DNA from: Bacteroidota bacterium
GTDB lineage: Bacteria > Bacteroidota > Bacteroidia > Chitinophagales > Chitinophagaceae
Length of the DNA stretch: 64,000 nucleotides
Assembly (NCBI GenBank): GCA_947453145.1
Contig: CANGFA010000003.1
Span: 54,330 to 118,329, forward strand
Direction of reading: 5' to 3'
Shown here: positions 9,048 through 17,492 of the stretch, one piece after another
How positions within the stretch are numbered: position 1 is the stretch's first letter
How the letters are laid out: the number at the start of each line of letters is the position of its first letter
Translations under genes and position numbers: made by a program
The notes under the pieces: model-generated
What the model was told of the DNA's origin: nothing
What the model saw: only the letters and a program-made list of their open reading frames with translations
The model's database searches: none

Positions 9048-9383
9048 ATGTATGCACTTAAAATTAATTTTGAAGAAAAGGGCTTAGCGCCTGTGGTATT
9101 GGAAAATGTAAAAGCAGGAGAAAGTTTATTAGAAGTATTATTAGATGCAGGTATAGAGTTACACCATAACTGTGGAGCCGTTTGTGCTTGTAGTACCTGT
9201 CATTTATATGTGAAGCAAGGAATGGAGTTCTTAGAAGAATTATCAGACAAGGAAGAGGATTTTATTGATAGAGCAGTAAGCCCAAGAATTGAATCACGTT
9301 TAGGTTGTCAATGTGTAATTCAGGAAGGTGCTGGAACCATTGAAGTAACCTTGCCCGATCAAACTCAATTTTTAGGAGAGTAG
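9048..9383 (+). CDS. fdx: [2Fe-2S] ferredoxin, adrenodoxin/Isc type
   Basis: A 111-residue small electron carrier. The cluster ligands follow the adrenodoxin spacing C-x5-C-x2-C: Cys42, Cys48 and Cys51, with Cys87 (RLGCQC) as the fourth. Cys46 and Cys89 are extra. The sequence matches the ferredoxin that supplies electrons to iron-sulfur cluster assembly (Isc Fdx), and the next gene encodes IscX, which supports that role. No iscS, iscU or hscA lies in the window. It could also serve other redox enzymes such as the desaturase upstream, but nothing in the sequence shows this. Confidence 0.9.
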   Translation: MYALKINFEEKGLAPVVLENVKAGESLLEVLLDAGIELHHNCGAVCACSTCHLYVKQGMEFLEELSDKEEDFIDRAVSPRIESRLGCQCVIQEGAGTIEVTLPDQTQFLGE

Positions 9384-9431
9384 CAGGGTTTGGGAAATTA
9401 AAATTTAAAATCGAAAAAATTATAAAAAGAT

Positions 9432-9671
9432 ATGACGCAGTTTGAACCACCCATTTATTGGAATGACCATGAAGATATTGCTCAAAAATTATATGAAAAA
9501 TTTGGAGACGACTACTCTGAATCTAAAATTTATAGAGTACGCTTTACGGATTTGTTGGAGTGGGTTTTAACATTGCCCCATTTTGAAGGTAAAAGAGAGG
9601 AATCCAACGAAGGTCATTTAGAGATGATCCAAAGTGCTTGGGTGTATGAGTGGCGTGATAACCAAAAATAA
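9432..9671 (+). CDS. iscX: Fe-S cluster assembly protein IscX
   Basis: A 79-residue acidic protein of the IscX/YfhJ family. The family hallmarks are an N-terminal W-x-D/N-x2-D/E-I-A-x2-L, VRFTDLLEWVLTLPHF in the middle, and a C-terminal S-N-E-x(n)-I-Q-S-A-W segment. IscX binds IscS and iron and tunes cluster assembly. It is 48 bases downstream of the ferredoxin gene, reproducing the fdx-iscX pairing seen at the end of isc operons in other bacteria. In this protein the N-terminus is a few residues longer than in E. coli and a short DDYSESKIY insert precedes VRFTD. Confidence 0.9.
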   Translation: MTQFEPPIYWNDHEDIAQKLYEKFGDDYSESKIYRVRFTDLLEWVLTLPHFEGKREESNEGHLEMIQSAWVYEWRDNQK

Positions 9672-9702
9672 TCATACATTTAATTATTAAACATATTTCC
9701 CT

Positions 9703-10218
9703 TTGTTAAAAAATTTACAAAACATTAGCTGCTTTATTTTTGACGTAGACGGTGTACTAACCAATGGCGAAGTAATAGTGATGCCCAATGGCGTGTTGGT
9801 TCGCAAAATGAATATCAAAGACGGCTATGCGATTCAGTTGGCAATTAAAAAGGGGTATCATGTTTGGATTATTTCTGGTGGCAATTCCCTTGAAGTAAAA
9901 GAGCGATTACAAAACTTAGGGGTGAAAGAAGTGTATATGGGGATTGATAACAAATTGGAGCTCGTTAAAAAGTTAGTTGCTGAACATAAGGTGTCACTTA
10001 CTAATATTATATACTTGGGGGATGACATGCCCGACTATGAAGCAATGCAATTAGTGGGTATTGCAGCTTGTCCAAATGATGCTGCTCATGATATTAAAAA
10101 CATAGCCAACTATATTACCCTAGCTAAAGGGGGGGAGGGTTGTGCAAGAGAGGTTATTGAAAAAGTATTAAAGTTAAATGACCATTGGGATTTAGTAGAT
10201 CATATTGCTGCTAGATAA
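9703..10218 (+). CDS. kdsC: KDO 8-phosphate phosphatase (HAD superfamily)
   Basis: A 171-residue HAD phosphatase without a cap domain, expected to release phosphate from 3-deoxy-D-manno-octulosonate 8-phosphate for lipopolysaccharide core synthesis. Motif I is FDVDGVLT with Asp14 and Asp16. Motif II is IISGG, and motif III/IV lies in YLGDDMPD. The ~170-residue length fits KdsC. The start is TTG: an in-frame stop lies 15 bases upstream and the first internal ATG falls after motif I, so no ATG start is possible. It opens a three-gene run with the prenyltransferase and maf, with short gaps. Other small HAD phosphatases share these motifs, so the substrate is inferred. Confidence 0.85.
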   Translation: MLKNLQNISCFIFDVDGVLTNGEVIVMPNGVLVRKMNIKDGYAIQLAIKKGYHVWIISGGNSLEVKERLQNLGVKEVYMGIDNKLELVKKLVAEHKVSLTNIIYLGDDMPDYEAMQLVGIAACPNDAAHDIKNIANYITLAKGGEGCAREVIEKVLKLNDHWDLVDHIAAR

Positions 10219-10235
10219 TTTTTAAAAACAAATCC

Positions 10236-11171
10236 TTGAAGACATTTGTATATTTTTTGCGATTGATTAGATGGCCTAATTTGATATTTATTTTATTAGC
10301 TGAAGTGTTATTTCATTTTTGTATTTATAAGCCTTTATATCCCAATGCGGGAGTAGAAGTGGATATTAATTTTTCTTTAATTGTATTGACTTATTTATTT
10401 ATTGCATCTGCTGGCTATATCATCAATGATTATTTTGATATTAATATTGACCAAGTAAACAAGCCTAATAAAGTAGTGGTTGGGTCTCATATCAATAGGC
10501 GTTGGGTTATATTTTGGCATCTGTTTTTTAGTGTTATGGGTATTTATGTTTCAACCATTGCTTTCCCATTTAAGCAATATTGGCATATTCATTTATCCAA
10601 CTTACTAACTATTTTATTGTTGTGGTTTTACTCCACCAATTTCAAAAAAGATTTTTTAGTAGGCAATGTGGTTATTGCCATCTTAACTGCATGGTCTATT
10701 GCAGTGGTTTATTTTTCCAAATTTACGATTCAGCAAATTACACACCCCAACATTAAGGATATTGCTAATTTTAGATTTGCAAAACTAATGGCACTTTATT
10801 GCGGGTTTGCTTTTATATTAACTTTAATAAGAGAAGCGTTAAAAGACATGGAGGATATGAACGGTGATCAAAAGTTTGGTTGTAAAACACTTCCTATTGT
10901 ATGGGGTTTAAAATCTACCAAAGTATACATTGGAGTTTGGTTAATAGTCGTCATTGCAATCCTTGCAATTATCCAATTGTATGTGATACCATTTGGATGG
11001 TGGTATAGTATTTTGTATTGTCTTTTATTTATTATTTATCCACTCATCTATGTTTTATTAAAATTGAAAACTGCCTATGCAAGTGCCGATTTTAAAAAAT
11101 TAAGTATGTATATTAAAATTGCCATGTTCTCCGGAATTTTATCTATGTTATTTTTCTATTTTTTATTATAA
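10236..11171 (+). CDS. UbiA-family prenyltransferase
   Basis: A 311-residue polytopic membrane enzyme with eight or nine hydrophobic segments. The first aspartate-rich motif, N64-D65-Y-F-D68-I-N-I-D72 followed by QVNKP, binds the prenyl diphosphate through magnesium. The second lies in REALKDMEDMNGDQKFG. This branch is often annotated geranylgeranylglycerol-phosphate geranylgeranyltransferase in the phylum. Menaquinone-type or other acceptors cannot be excluded. The start is TTG, 17 bases after kdsC. It is four bases before maf, so the three genes are almost certainly one operon. Confidence 0.82.
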   Translation: MKTFVYFLRLIRWPNLIFILLAEVLFHFCIYKPLYPNAGVEVDINFSLIVLTYLFIASAGYIINDYFDINIDQVNKPNKVVVGSHINRRWVIFWHLFFSVMGIYVSTIAFPFKQYWHIHLSNLLTILLLWFYSTNFKKDFLVGNVVIAILTAWSIAVVYFSKFTIQQITHPNIKDIANFRFAKLMALYCGFAFILTLIREALKDMEDMNGDQKFGCKTLPIVWGLKSTKVYIGVWLIVVIAILAIIQLYVIPFGWWYSILYCLLFIIYPLIYVLLKLKTAYASADFKKLSMYIKIAMFSGILSMLFFYFLL

Positions 11172-11174
11172 CAT

Positions 11175-11762
11175 ATGGTAAATTTTATTTTAGCATCACA
11201 GTCGCCCCGAAGAAAATCTTTATTAGAATGGGCCGAAATAAAATTCGAAATTATCGTTTCTGATATAGACGAGTCTTATCCTAATTCATTACCCATTCAG
11301 CAAGTGCCTGAGTTTATTGCAAAAAATAAAGCGCTAGCGGTAGCTGAAATTATAGCAAAACAAGGGAATGCTCAAAATGAAAATTGTATTATTGCCGCAG
11401 ATACAGTGGTGGTATTAGCAAATGAAATTATTGGCAAACCTGCAGATAGAGCTGCTGCAATTGCATCTATCAAAAAACTGGCCGGAAAAACGCATCAAGT
11501 GATTACGGGCGTCTGTTTAATTCATAATAGCGGGATGGATTGCTTTTCGGAAGTTACAGATGTTTATTTTCATTCATTAACCAATGATCAAATTGCCTAT
11601 TATGTAGATAACTATAAGCCCTATGACAAAGCAGGTGCTTATGCAATACAAGAATGGATAGGAGTTGTGGGCATTGAAAAAATTGATGGTGATTTTTATA
11701 ACGTTATGGGATTGCCAGTTAGTAAGGTGATACAAAAAATAAAGCAGCTAGGTCTTTTATAA
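11175..11762 (+). CDS. maf: Maf-like nucleoside triphosphate pyrophosphatase
   Basis: A 195-residue house-cleaning pyrophosphatase that hydrolyses non-canonical or modified nucleoside triphosphates (dTTP/UTP or m7GTP subclass). The signature ASQSPRRKSLL is at the N-terminus, followed by the IIAADTVVVL catalytic aspartate region and KPYDKAGAYAIQE. The presence of KAGAYAIQ, as in YhdE-type proteins, favours dTTP/UTP specificity, but this is inference. It starts four bases after the prenyltransferase stop and is the last gene of that operon. Confidence 0.92.
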   Translation: MVNFILASQSPRRKSLLEWAEIKFEIIVSDIDESYPNSLPIQQVPEFIAKNKALAVAEIIAKQGNAQNENCIIAADTVVVLANEIIGKPADRAAAIASIKKLAGKTHQVITGVCLIHNSGMDCFSEVTDVYFHSLTNDQIAYYVDNYKPYDKAGAYAIQEWIGVVGIEKIDGDFYNVMGLPVSKVIQKIKQLGLL

Positions 11763-11774
11763 CTTTGCTGCTTT
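11741..11774 (-). terminator. Terminator of the OsmC gene, at the end of maf
   Basis: AAAGCAGC (11741-11748) pairs with GCTGCTTT (11767-11774). On the minus strand the stem is followed by a T-rich stretch, so it fits leftward transcription. It overlaps the last codons of maf. Confidence 0.5.
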
Positions 11775-11808
11775 AAAAAAAGTTGCGTACTAGATTTTAT
11801 TTTAATAC

Positions 11809-12213
11809 TTACAGCCAATTAAAAGCAATATCTAATGCTACATCTGGATGCAAACTTCTTTCAACTGGACAAGTTCTTGCTACACGTTCCAAAATCTCTT
11901 TTGTTTTATCATCCAAATTTAATGAGGGGATGGTCACATGTGCAACAATTTTACCTATTCTTCTTGGATCGGAGACCATTACTTTAGTTACTTCTACTTT
12001 TGCACCATCTAATACAATATCCATGGTTTCAGCCTTAATGCCCATGGTGGTTATCATGCAAGCGCCCAATCCAGTCGCAATTAAATCGGTGGGTGAAAAT
12101 CTTTCTCCCTTTCCTTTATTATCTGTGGGTGCGTCTGTTTCAATTGCGGATCCACTTTGTAAATGAAGACATGTGGTTCTAAGGTTAGATTCATAAGTTA
12201 CGGTTGAGGTCAT
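11809..12213 (-). CDS. OsmC/Ohr family peroxiredoxin-like protein
   Basis: A 134-residue OsmC-fold protein. The two redox cysteines sit in the expected places: GLGACMIT in the central helix and RTCPVERSLHP near the C-terminus. Members reduce organic hydroperoxides using a lipoyl or thiol donor. lipA, the lipoyl synthase, is the divergent neighbour, which is suggestive because Ohr/OsmC proteins can use lipoylated partners, but this is inference. Compared with Ohr, the sequence around FSPTDLIATGLGACM is closer to the YhfA/OsmC-like branch. No signal peptide. Confidence 0.85.
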   Translation of the reverse strand: MTSTVTYESNLRTTCLHLQSGSAIETDAPTDNKGKGERFSPTDLIATGLGACMITTMGIKAETMDIVLDGAKVEVTKVMVSDPRRIGKIVAHVTIPSLNLDDKTKEILERVARTCPVERSLHPDVALDIAFNWL

Positions 12214-12275
12214 AATAACGGGTTTATTGATTTATGATTTCGGTAAAATTACAATATTATTCCCCTTCAATCTTG

Positions 12276-12283
12276 TATTTTTG
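12276..12283 (+). promoter_or_regulatory. -7 box for lipA
   Basis: TATTTTTG matches TAnnTTTG. Transcription would start near 12290, leaving a leader of about 13 bases before the ATG at 12303 and excluding an upstream in-frame start at 12234. Confidence 0.55.
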
Positions 12284-12302
12284 CCAAGTTAATCAAGAAC
12301 GT

Positions 12303-13223
12303 ATGCAAGAATTACCCATCATCAATGCCGAGTCAACAGAGCGTTTAAAAAAGCCCGATTGGTTGAGGGTTAAATTGCCTATTGGAGAAAGTTATAAGCA
12401 TGTAAGAGGTCTCGTTGATAATCATAAATTACATACCATTTGTGAGAGTGGTAATTGCCCAAACATGGGTGAGTGTTGGGGAGAAGGTACGGCTACTTTT
12501 ATGATTCTTGGTAACATATGTACAAGAAGCTGTCAATTTTGTGCGGTAGCAACGGGACGTCCTAAGCCTGTTGAATGGGATGAACCACAAAGAGTAGCGG
12601 AGGCTGTTTATTTGATGAAAGTAAAACACGCTGTATTAACAAGTGTAGATAGAGACGAATTACCCGACGGTGGTTCCATTATTTGGGCCAATACCATTAA
12701 GGCCATTAAAGCCTTAACCCCTGAAACTACTTTGGAAACTTTAATACCTGATTTTAGAGGCATTCAAGAACAAATAGATCGCATTATAGAAGCTGCCCCA
12801 GAAGTAGTGAGTCATAATATGGAAACTGTAGAGCGCAATACAAGACGTGTGCGTGTGCAAGCAAAATATGACCGTAGCTTAGGGGTGTTAGAAGCTTTAA
12901 AAAAAGGAGGACGCCGTACGAAAACTGGATTAATGTTAGGAATTGGGGAAGAAAAACAGGAAGTAATAAAAACGATGAAAGACCTAGTAAATGTTGGATG
13001 TGATGTGCTTACTTTAGGTCAATATTTACAACCAACCAAAAAACATTTACCAGTTCAACGTTTTGTGCATCCTGATGAATTCGCTGAACTCAGACAAATT
13101 GGCTATGAATTGGGCTTTGATTATGTAGAGAGTGGGCCTTTGGTGCGTTCCTCTTATCACAGCGAAAAACATGTAATAGCAGGTTGGGGAAGAAACAAAT
13201 GGATGGAGGAGCAATCGAAATAA
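12303..13223 (+). CDS. lipA: Lipoyl synthase (radical SAM)
   Basis: A 306-residue radical SAM enzyme that inserts two sulfurs into octanoyl chains on E2 and GcvH proteins. Both iron-sulfur sites are visible. The auxiliary cluster C47-x4-C52-x5-C58 lies in [12 protein letters not shown]. The SAM cluster C73-x3-C77-x2-C80 lies in CTRSCQFC. The C-terminal RSSYHSEK supplies the conserved serine ligand of the auxiliary cluster. I moved the start to the ATG at 12303 because the family begins here and a -7 box lies just upstream. Its product would serve the pyruvate dehydrogenase complex at the left edge. The stop abuts that of the convergent ROK kinase with no spacer. Confidence 0.96.
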   Translation: MQELPIINAESTERLKKPDWLRVKLPIGESYKHVRGLVDNHKLHTICESGNCPNMGECWGEGTATFMILGNICTRSCQFCAVATGRPKPVEWDEPQRVAEAVYLMKVKHAVLTSVDRDELPDGGSIIWANTIKAIKALTPETTLETLIPDFRGIQEQIDRIIEAAPEVVSHNMETVERNTRRVRVQAKYDRSLGVLEALKKGGRRTKTGLMLGIGEEKQEVIKTMKDLVNVGCDVLTLGQYLQPTKKHLPVQRFVHPDEFAELRQIGYELGFDYVESGPLVRSSYHSEKHVIAGWGRNKWMEEQSK

Positions 13224-14174
13224 TTACTCCCACATCAATGCGGATGCGCCTAATATGGCTGCATCTGATTCTTTTAAATGACTAAATAAAATCTTCACTT
13301 TATTTTCAAATATTTCAATCACATTTGCTTCCATATGTTCTCTGGTAGGCTTTAAAATTAAATCGCCTGCCTTGGTTAAGCCACCAAATAAAATAATGGC
13401 TTCTGGGCTGGAGAACATCACAAAATTAGCTAAGGACATGCCTAATATCTTACCTGTAAATTCAAAAACTTCTTTAGCTACTTCGTCATCCTGTTGAGCT
13501 GCTTCAAAAACATCTTTAGAAGTTATTTTACCAGCCGCTATATTTCTTAATATACTGGGTCTATCTGTATCCCTTAAAATCTCCATAGCAGATTCTGCAA
13601 CCCCGGTGGCAGATGCATAACTTTCTAAGGAACCTTTTTTACCAGTGCCGGGATGTAATCTGCCGTCAGGAATAATAATAGTATGTCCTAATTCACCTGC
13701 AAATCCATCATGTCCATAAATTAATTGTCCATTGGCAACAATGCCACTGCCCACGCCCGTGCCTAAAGTAATCATGATAAAATCCTTCATGCCTTTAGCA
13801 GCCCCATACATCATTTCACCAACGGCCGCAGCGTTTGCATCATTTGTTAGTTTTACAGGGAGTTTAAATTTATCCTGCAACATTTTAGCAAAAGGAATAA
13901 TGCCTTTCCATGGTAAATTTGGAGCATACTCAATGGTACCTGTATAAATATTACCATTGGGTGCACCTACTCCAATACCTTTAATACGTCCTACACCACC
14001 TACTTTTTCAATGAGCTCTGAGAGTTTTTCATAAAGCTCATCAATATAAGTGTGCACTTGTTCGTGTGTATTGGTTGCCATCGAGCTGGAGTGTAGTACA
14101 TTGCCGTCTTTGTCTACAATACCATACTTGGTTCCAGTCCCACCAATATCTACTCCTATAACGTATGAATCCAT
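13224..14174 (-). CDS. ROK family sugar kinase (probable glucokinase), zinc-site cysteines absent
   Basis: A 316-residue ASKHA-fold kinase expected to phosphorylate glucose or a related hexose. It has the ATP-binding start GVDIGGTGTKYGIVD, the catalytic LTNDANAAAVGE and TLGTGVGSGIV, and the ROK helix around ELGHTII. The usual ROK zinc motif C-x-C-G-x2-G-C-x-E is replaced by P-G-T-G-K-K-G-S-L-E, so all three cysteines are lost while the histidine remains. It lies 45 bases downstream of a sugar symporter gene on the same strand, so uptake and phosphorylation are probably coupled. N-acetylmannosamine or fructose kinase activity remains possible. Confidence 0.85.
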   Translation of the reverse strand: MDSYVIGVDIGGTGTKYGIVDKDGNVLHSSSMATNTHEQVHTYIDELYEKLSELIEKVGGVGRIKGIGVGAPNGNIYTGTIEYAPNLPWKGIIPFAKMLQDKFKLPVKLTNDANAAAVGEMMYGAAKGMKDFIMITLGTGVGSGIVANGQLIYGHDGFAGELGHTIIIPDGRLHPGTGKKGSLESYASATGVAESAMEILRDTDRPSILRNIAAGKITSKDVFEAAQQDDEVAKEVFEFTGKILGMSLANFVMFSSPEAIILFGGLTKAGDLILKPTREHMEANVIEIFENKVKILFSHLKESDAAILGASALMWE

Positions 14175-14219
14175 TTTTCTGTTTTTAATTAATCAAATAA
14201 AAATGAGCACACCTAATTA

Positions 14220-15911
14220 TTAGTGTCCACCTATTGCTTCTGTTTCTTCATAATTAATACCTTGCTTTTTTAATATGCCTTTCACAGCTACCGCAAAGAA
14301 TAAAATATAGGCAAAGCAAGCAACAGGCACCCAGAATGAATTATGAATACCGCTTCCTGCAACTGCATTTTGAGATGACTGTAAAAAATCAGATAATTTC
14401 CCTTGAATTGGAGGGATAATACCACCTCCCAAAATCATCATAATTAAAAAAGCAGCACCTTGTGTTGTGTATTTACCTAATCCTGCAATAGATAATGCAA
14501 AAATAGAAGGCCACATAATAGAACATGCAATACCGCCCGTTAAGAAAGCATAAATCGCTAAATCGCCTTTGTTGAAAATGCCAATTAACATAGCAGCAAT
14601 TCCAATCACACTAAATATTAATAAAGTTTTTGCTGGCTTGTCTTTACTTAAGAAGAATGCTGCAATTTGTATTCCAATACACACCACATACATATATAGT
14701 GGACTCATGTCATACTGTGCAATACTATTAGCACCAATTACAATTCCAAATGCAACCAATGGTACTATAACAGTCAATAATTTTTTAGTATTATTTTTAA
14801 ATTCAAATGCAGCAATGGCACCTGTCCAACGGCCAATCATCATACTTCCCCAATACATGGAAATATAAGGTGCAATTTTTGAAGAAGGAATACTTCCAAA
14901 ATCTTGTTGCTTTAACAATTCTCCTAAATTGGAACCAATGGCAACTTCAACACCTACATAAACAAATAAGGCAAGCATTCCCAAAACTAACTGTGGATAT
15001 TTCATTGCGCCCCAACCATTCTCGTTCTTTTGTGCAGAAAAATTTGCATAGAGTAAACCTACCACTACGGTTGCCAATGCACCAAACAACCATTTTAATC
15101 TCATTGTTTCAATTTCTAATTTTTTTACTGGGTCCGTAATGGTTGCTGGGTCAATTTTATAACTGTTAAAAATGGGAACAAACATAATAATTAAAACACC
15201 GGTCATCATTAGTAATAAATAAAGTGCTTTGTTGGCTGGCTCAATTTTTTCTTCACTTATACCAGAAGGTACTTTTTTAGAAAAATGGAACAAGGCCGCA
15301 GCAGCTAAGAATAAACATCCAGCGGCACTATATAAAATAACTACTTTACTAAGACTTAATGCAGCAATTTGGTCATCGGTAATGGCAGCTGCAGTTCCAA
15401 ACAAAGCAAAGGCAACTACTATGGGCCCGATAGTGGTACCAAAAGAATTAATACCACCCGCTAGATTTACACGACTAGCACCTGTGCTTTCATCGCCCAA
15501 AGCAATAGCAAAGGGTTGGGCAGCAGTCTGTTGTAAAGAAAATCCTAAAGCAACAATAAATAAACCAACTAACATGCCGGTAAAAGTATTTGCATTCACC
15601 GCAATAATCATTGCAGCTGCTCCAATAGCGGAAAACAATAAACCATAAACAATACTTTTTTTATATCCCCATTTACCCACCAGGTCTTTTCCACCAAATG
15701 CACCATAGGCAAATAAGCCTAGTGCTCCAAGGTAGTAAGCAAGATAAAAGGCAAAGTCTACTAGCTGACTTTGAAACTGATCTAAATGAAACTTGTGTTT
15801 ACAAAATGGGATAAATACACTATTGCTTGACGCAATAAAACCCCAGAAAAAGAATACTACAATAAGGGTACTTAACGCACCGGTGTTGGTAGGTTTTTTG
15901 GCTTGGCTCAT
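14220..15911 (-). CDS. MFS sugar:proton symporter, FucP/GluP type
   Basis: A 563-residue polytopic inner-membrane transporter. The FucP/GluP hallmarks are an N-terminal [17 protein letters not shown] helix, [16 protein letters not shown] and a central [18 protein letters not shown] segment. It is longer than the ~430-residue FucP/GluP proteins because of extra length in the central loop and additional hydrophobic segments, as is common in this phylum's glucose/galactose transporters. It leads a two-gene operon with the ROK kinase and is transcribed away from glgA, so incoming sugar may feed glycogen synthesis. The exact sugar cannot be fixed from sequence. Confidence 0.85.
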   Translation of the reverse strand: MSQAKKPTNTGALSTLIVVFFFWGFIASSNSVFIPFCKHKFHLDQFQSQLVDFAFYLAYYLGALGLFAYGAFGGKDLVGKWGYKKSIVYGLLFSAIGAAAMIIAVNANTFTGMLVGLFIVALGFSLQQTAAQPFAIALGDESTGASRVNLAGGINSFGTTIGPIVVAFALFGTAAAITDDQIAALSLSKVVILYSAAGCLFLAAAALFHFSKKVPSGISEEKIEPANKALYLLLMMTGVLIIMFVPIFNSYKIDPATITDPVKKLEIETMRLKWLFGALATVVVGLLYANFSAQKNENGWGAMKYPQLVLGMLALFVYVGVEVAIGSNLGELLKQQDFGSIPSSKIAPYISMYWGSMMIGRWTGAIAAFEFKNNTKKLLTVIVPLVAFGIVIGANSIAQYDMSPLYMYVVCIGIQIAAFFLSKDKPAKTLLIFSVIGIAAMLIGIFNKGDLAIYAFLTGGIACSIMWPSIFALSIAGLGKYTTQGAAFLIMMILGGGIIPPIQGKLSDFLQSSQNAVAGSGIHNSFWVPVACFAYILFFAVAVKGILKKQGINYEETEAIGGH

Positions 15912-16060
15912 AATAATCGTTAGTTTAATCGTTGGTTTATCTAAAAATAAGGTTCCGTAAAATACTTAAAAAAATCATTAAACAGTCATTTTTGTAGCTG
16001 AAAAATGGGGTTGGAATTATAAGGACAATTTTGTAAATTGAAGATTAATTAACTTAATGT

Positions 16061-17476
16061 ATGGTTATTGTCCATGTTAGTGCAGAATGTTATCCAATGG
16101 CAAAGGCGGGAGGCCTTGGTGACGTGGTTGGTGCTCTTCCTAAATACCAACAAAAAATGGGTGATGAAGCCTTGGTAGTGATGCCTATGTACAAAACTAA
16201 ATTTCTAGAACAAAAGGAATGGGATGTGCATTTTAAGGGCAAAGCTAATTTAGGAAATTGGTTCTTTGACTTTACGATTATAAAATTAAAATCATCTCAA
16301 CTTGGATTTAATTTATACTTAGTTGACATTAATGGATTATTGGATAGACCCAAAATTTATGGCTATACCGACGACAATGATCGTTTTATTGGATTTCAAA
16401 TTGCAGTGGTGAATTGGCTGTCCCATTGGGCAACGCAACCTGATGTGGTGCATTGTCATGATCATCAAGCAGGATTGGTTCCTTTCATGATGAAGTATTG
16501 TTATGATTATCAAAACTTACAAAATGTAAAAACAGTATTAACTATTCACAATGCTCAATACCATGGTGCAATGGGTTGGGATAAAAGTGTTCTAATTCCT
16601 AAATGGGATACCTGGAAACATGGACTTTTAGAATGGAATAATAGTATTAATCCTTTGGCCACAGCGGTAAAATGTGTAGATAGGGTTACCACGGTGAGTC
16701 CAACTTATATGCATGAATTAAAATTGCATAGTAATGGGTTAGAATCTTTATTTGAATATGAACAAGGAAAATGCATTGGTATTTTAAATGGTATTGATAA
16801 TGAAGTTTGGGATCCAGCTAAAGATCCTATGATGCCTTTTAATTATGCTGTCAAAGATTTCGAAACTGGCAAAAGGAAAAATAAAGAAATAATTTGTACT
16901 AGATACAATTTAAATATAAACAAACCTCTAATTGTTTTTATTGGAAGATTAGTGGGTGAAAAAGCAGCAGATATTTTACCAGGTGCCATACAGCATGCAT
17001 TGGATAAAACCAATTGTGGGGCTAATTTTTTAATGATTGGTGCAGGAGATACAGCAGTAGAGTCTGCTTTAAATTATTTAGTACAATTGTATCCAGGCGA
17101 TTATAATACATTCATTGGTTATGATGAAAAAGTAGGTCATGAAGCCTATGCTGCTGCCGACTTTTTATTAATGCCTAGCAGAGTAGAACCTTGTGGACTC
17201 AATCAAATGTATGCTTTACGCTATGGTACCATACCCATGGTGAGAGATACAGGTGGACTGCATGATACGGTAGTGGATATGGGAGTACCCGGTGGTTTTG
17301 GTATTCAATTTTTACAAGCATCGGAGGAAGATATAGTTTTCGCTATCGAGAGAGCAATAAGTGTATTCAAAGATAAATCGCAAATGAAAAAAATGATTAC
17401 ACAATGTATGTTAATCGATCATAGTTGGGATGCGGTGGTAAAGGAGTACAAAAATGTTTATGAATCAATTGTTTAA
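16061..17476 (+). CDS. glgA: Glycogen synthase (GT5, ADP-glucose)
   Basis: A 471-residue GT-B glycosyltransferase that extends alpha-1,4-glucan from ADP-glucose. The N-terminal KAGGLGDVVGALP motif (residues ~15-27) binds the ADP-glucose phosphate. The C-terminal half carries IGRLVGEKAAD and MPSRVEPCGLNQMYALRYGT with the catalytic Glu of the E-x7-E motif, then RDTGGLHDTV. Length is normal for bacterial GlgA. It opens a five-gene same-strand run (glgA, glgC, transporter, amylase, glgB) with gaps of 16, 14, -17 and 2 bases, so this looks like one transcription unit ended by the hairpin at 23929. Confidence 0.95.
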   Translation: MVIVHVSAECYPMAKAGGLGDVVGALPKYQQKMGDEALVVMPMYKTKFLEQKEWDVHFKGKANLGNWFFDFTIIKLKSSQLGFNLYLVDINGLLDRPKIYGYTDDNDRFIGFQIAVVNWLSHWATQPDVVHCHDHQAGLVPFMMKYCYDYQNLQNVKTVLTIHNAQYHGAMGWDKSVLIPKWDTWKHGLLEWNNSINPLATAVKCVDRVTTVSPTYMHELKLHSNGLESLFEYEQGKCIGILNGIDNEVWDPAKDPMMPFNYAVKDFETGKRKNKEIICTRYNLNINKPLIVFIGRLVGEKAADILPGAIQHALDKTNCGANFLMIGAGDTAVESALNYLVQLYPGDYNTFIGYDEKVGHEAYAAADFLLMPSRVEPCGLNQMYALRYGTIPMVRDTGGLHDTVVDMGVPGGFGIQFLQASEEDIVFAIERAISVFKDKSQMKKMITQCMLIDHSWDAVVKEYKNVYESIV

Positions 17477-17492
17477 AATATAAATTTAGAAT

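Noticed and set aside
11783-12166. Coding region on the plus strand opposite the OsmC gene
   Set aside because: It is the mirror of a clear OsmC-family gene and has no plausible domain of its own.
14569-15648. Several plus-strand open frames opposite the sugar symporter
   Set aside because: They are antisense to a continuous transporter gene and have no start signals or recognisable domains.
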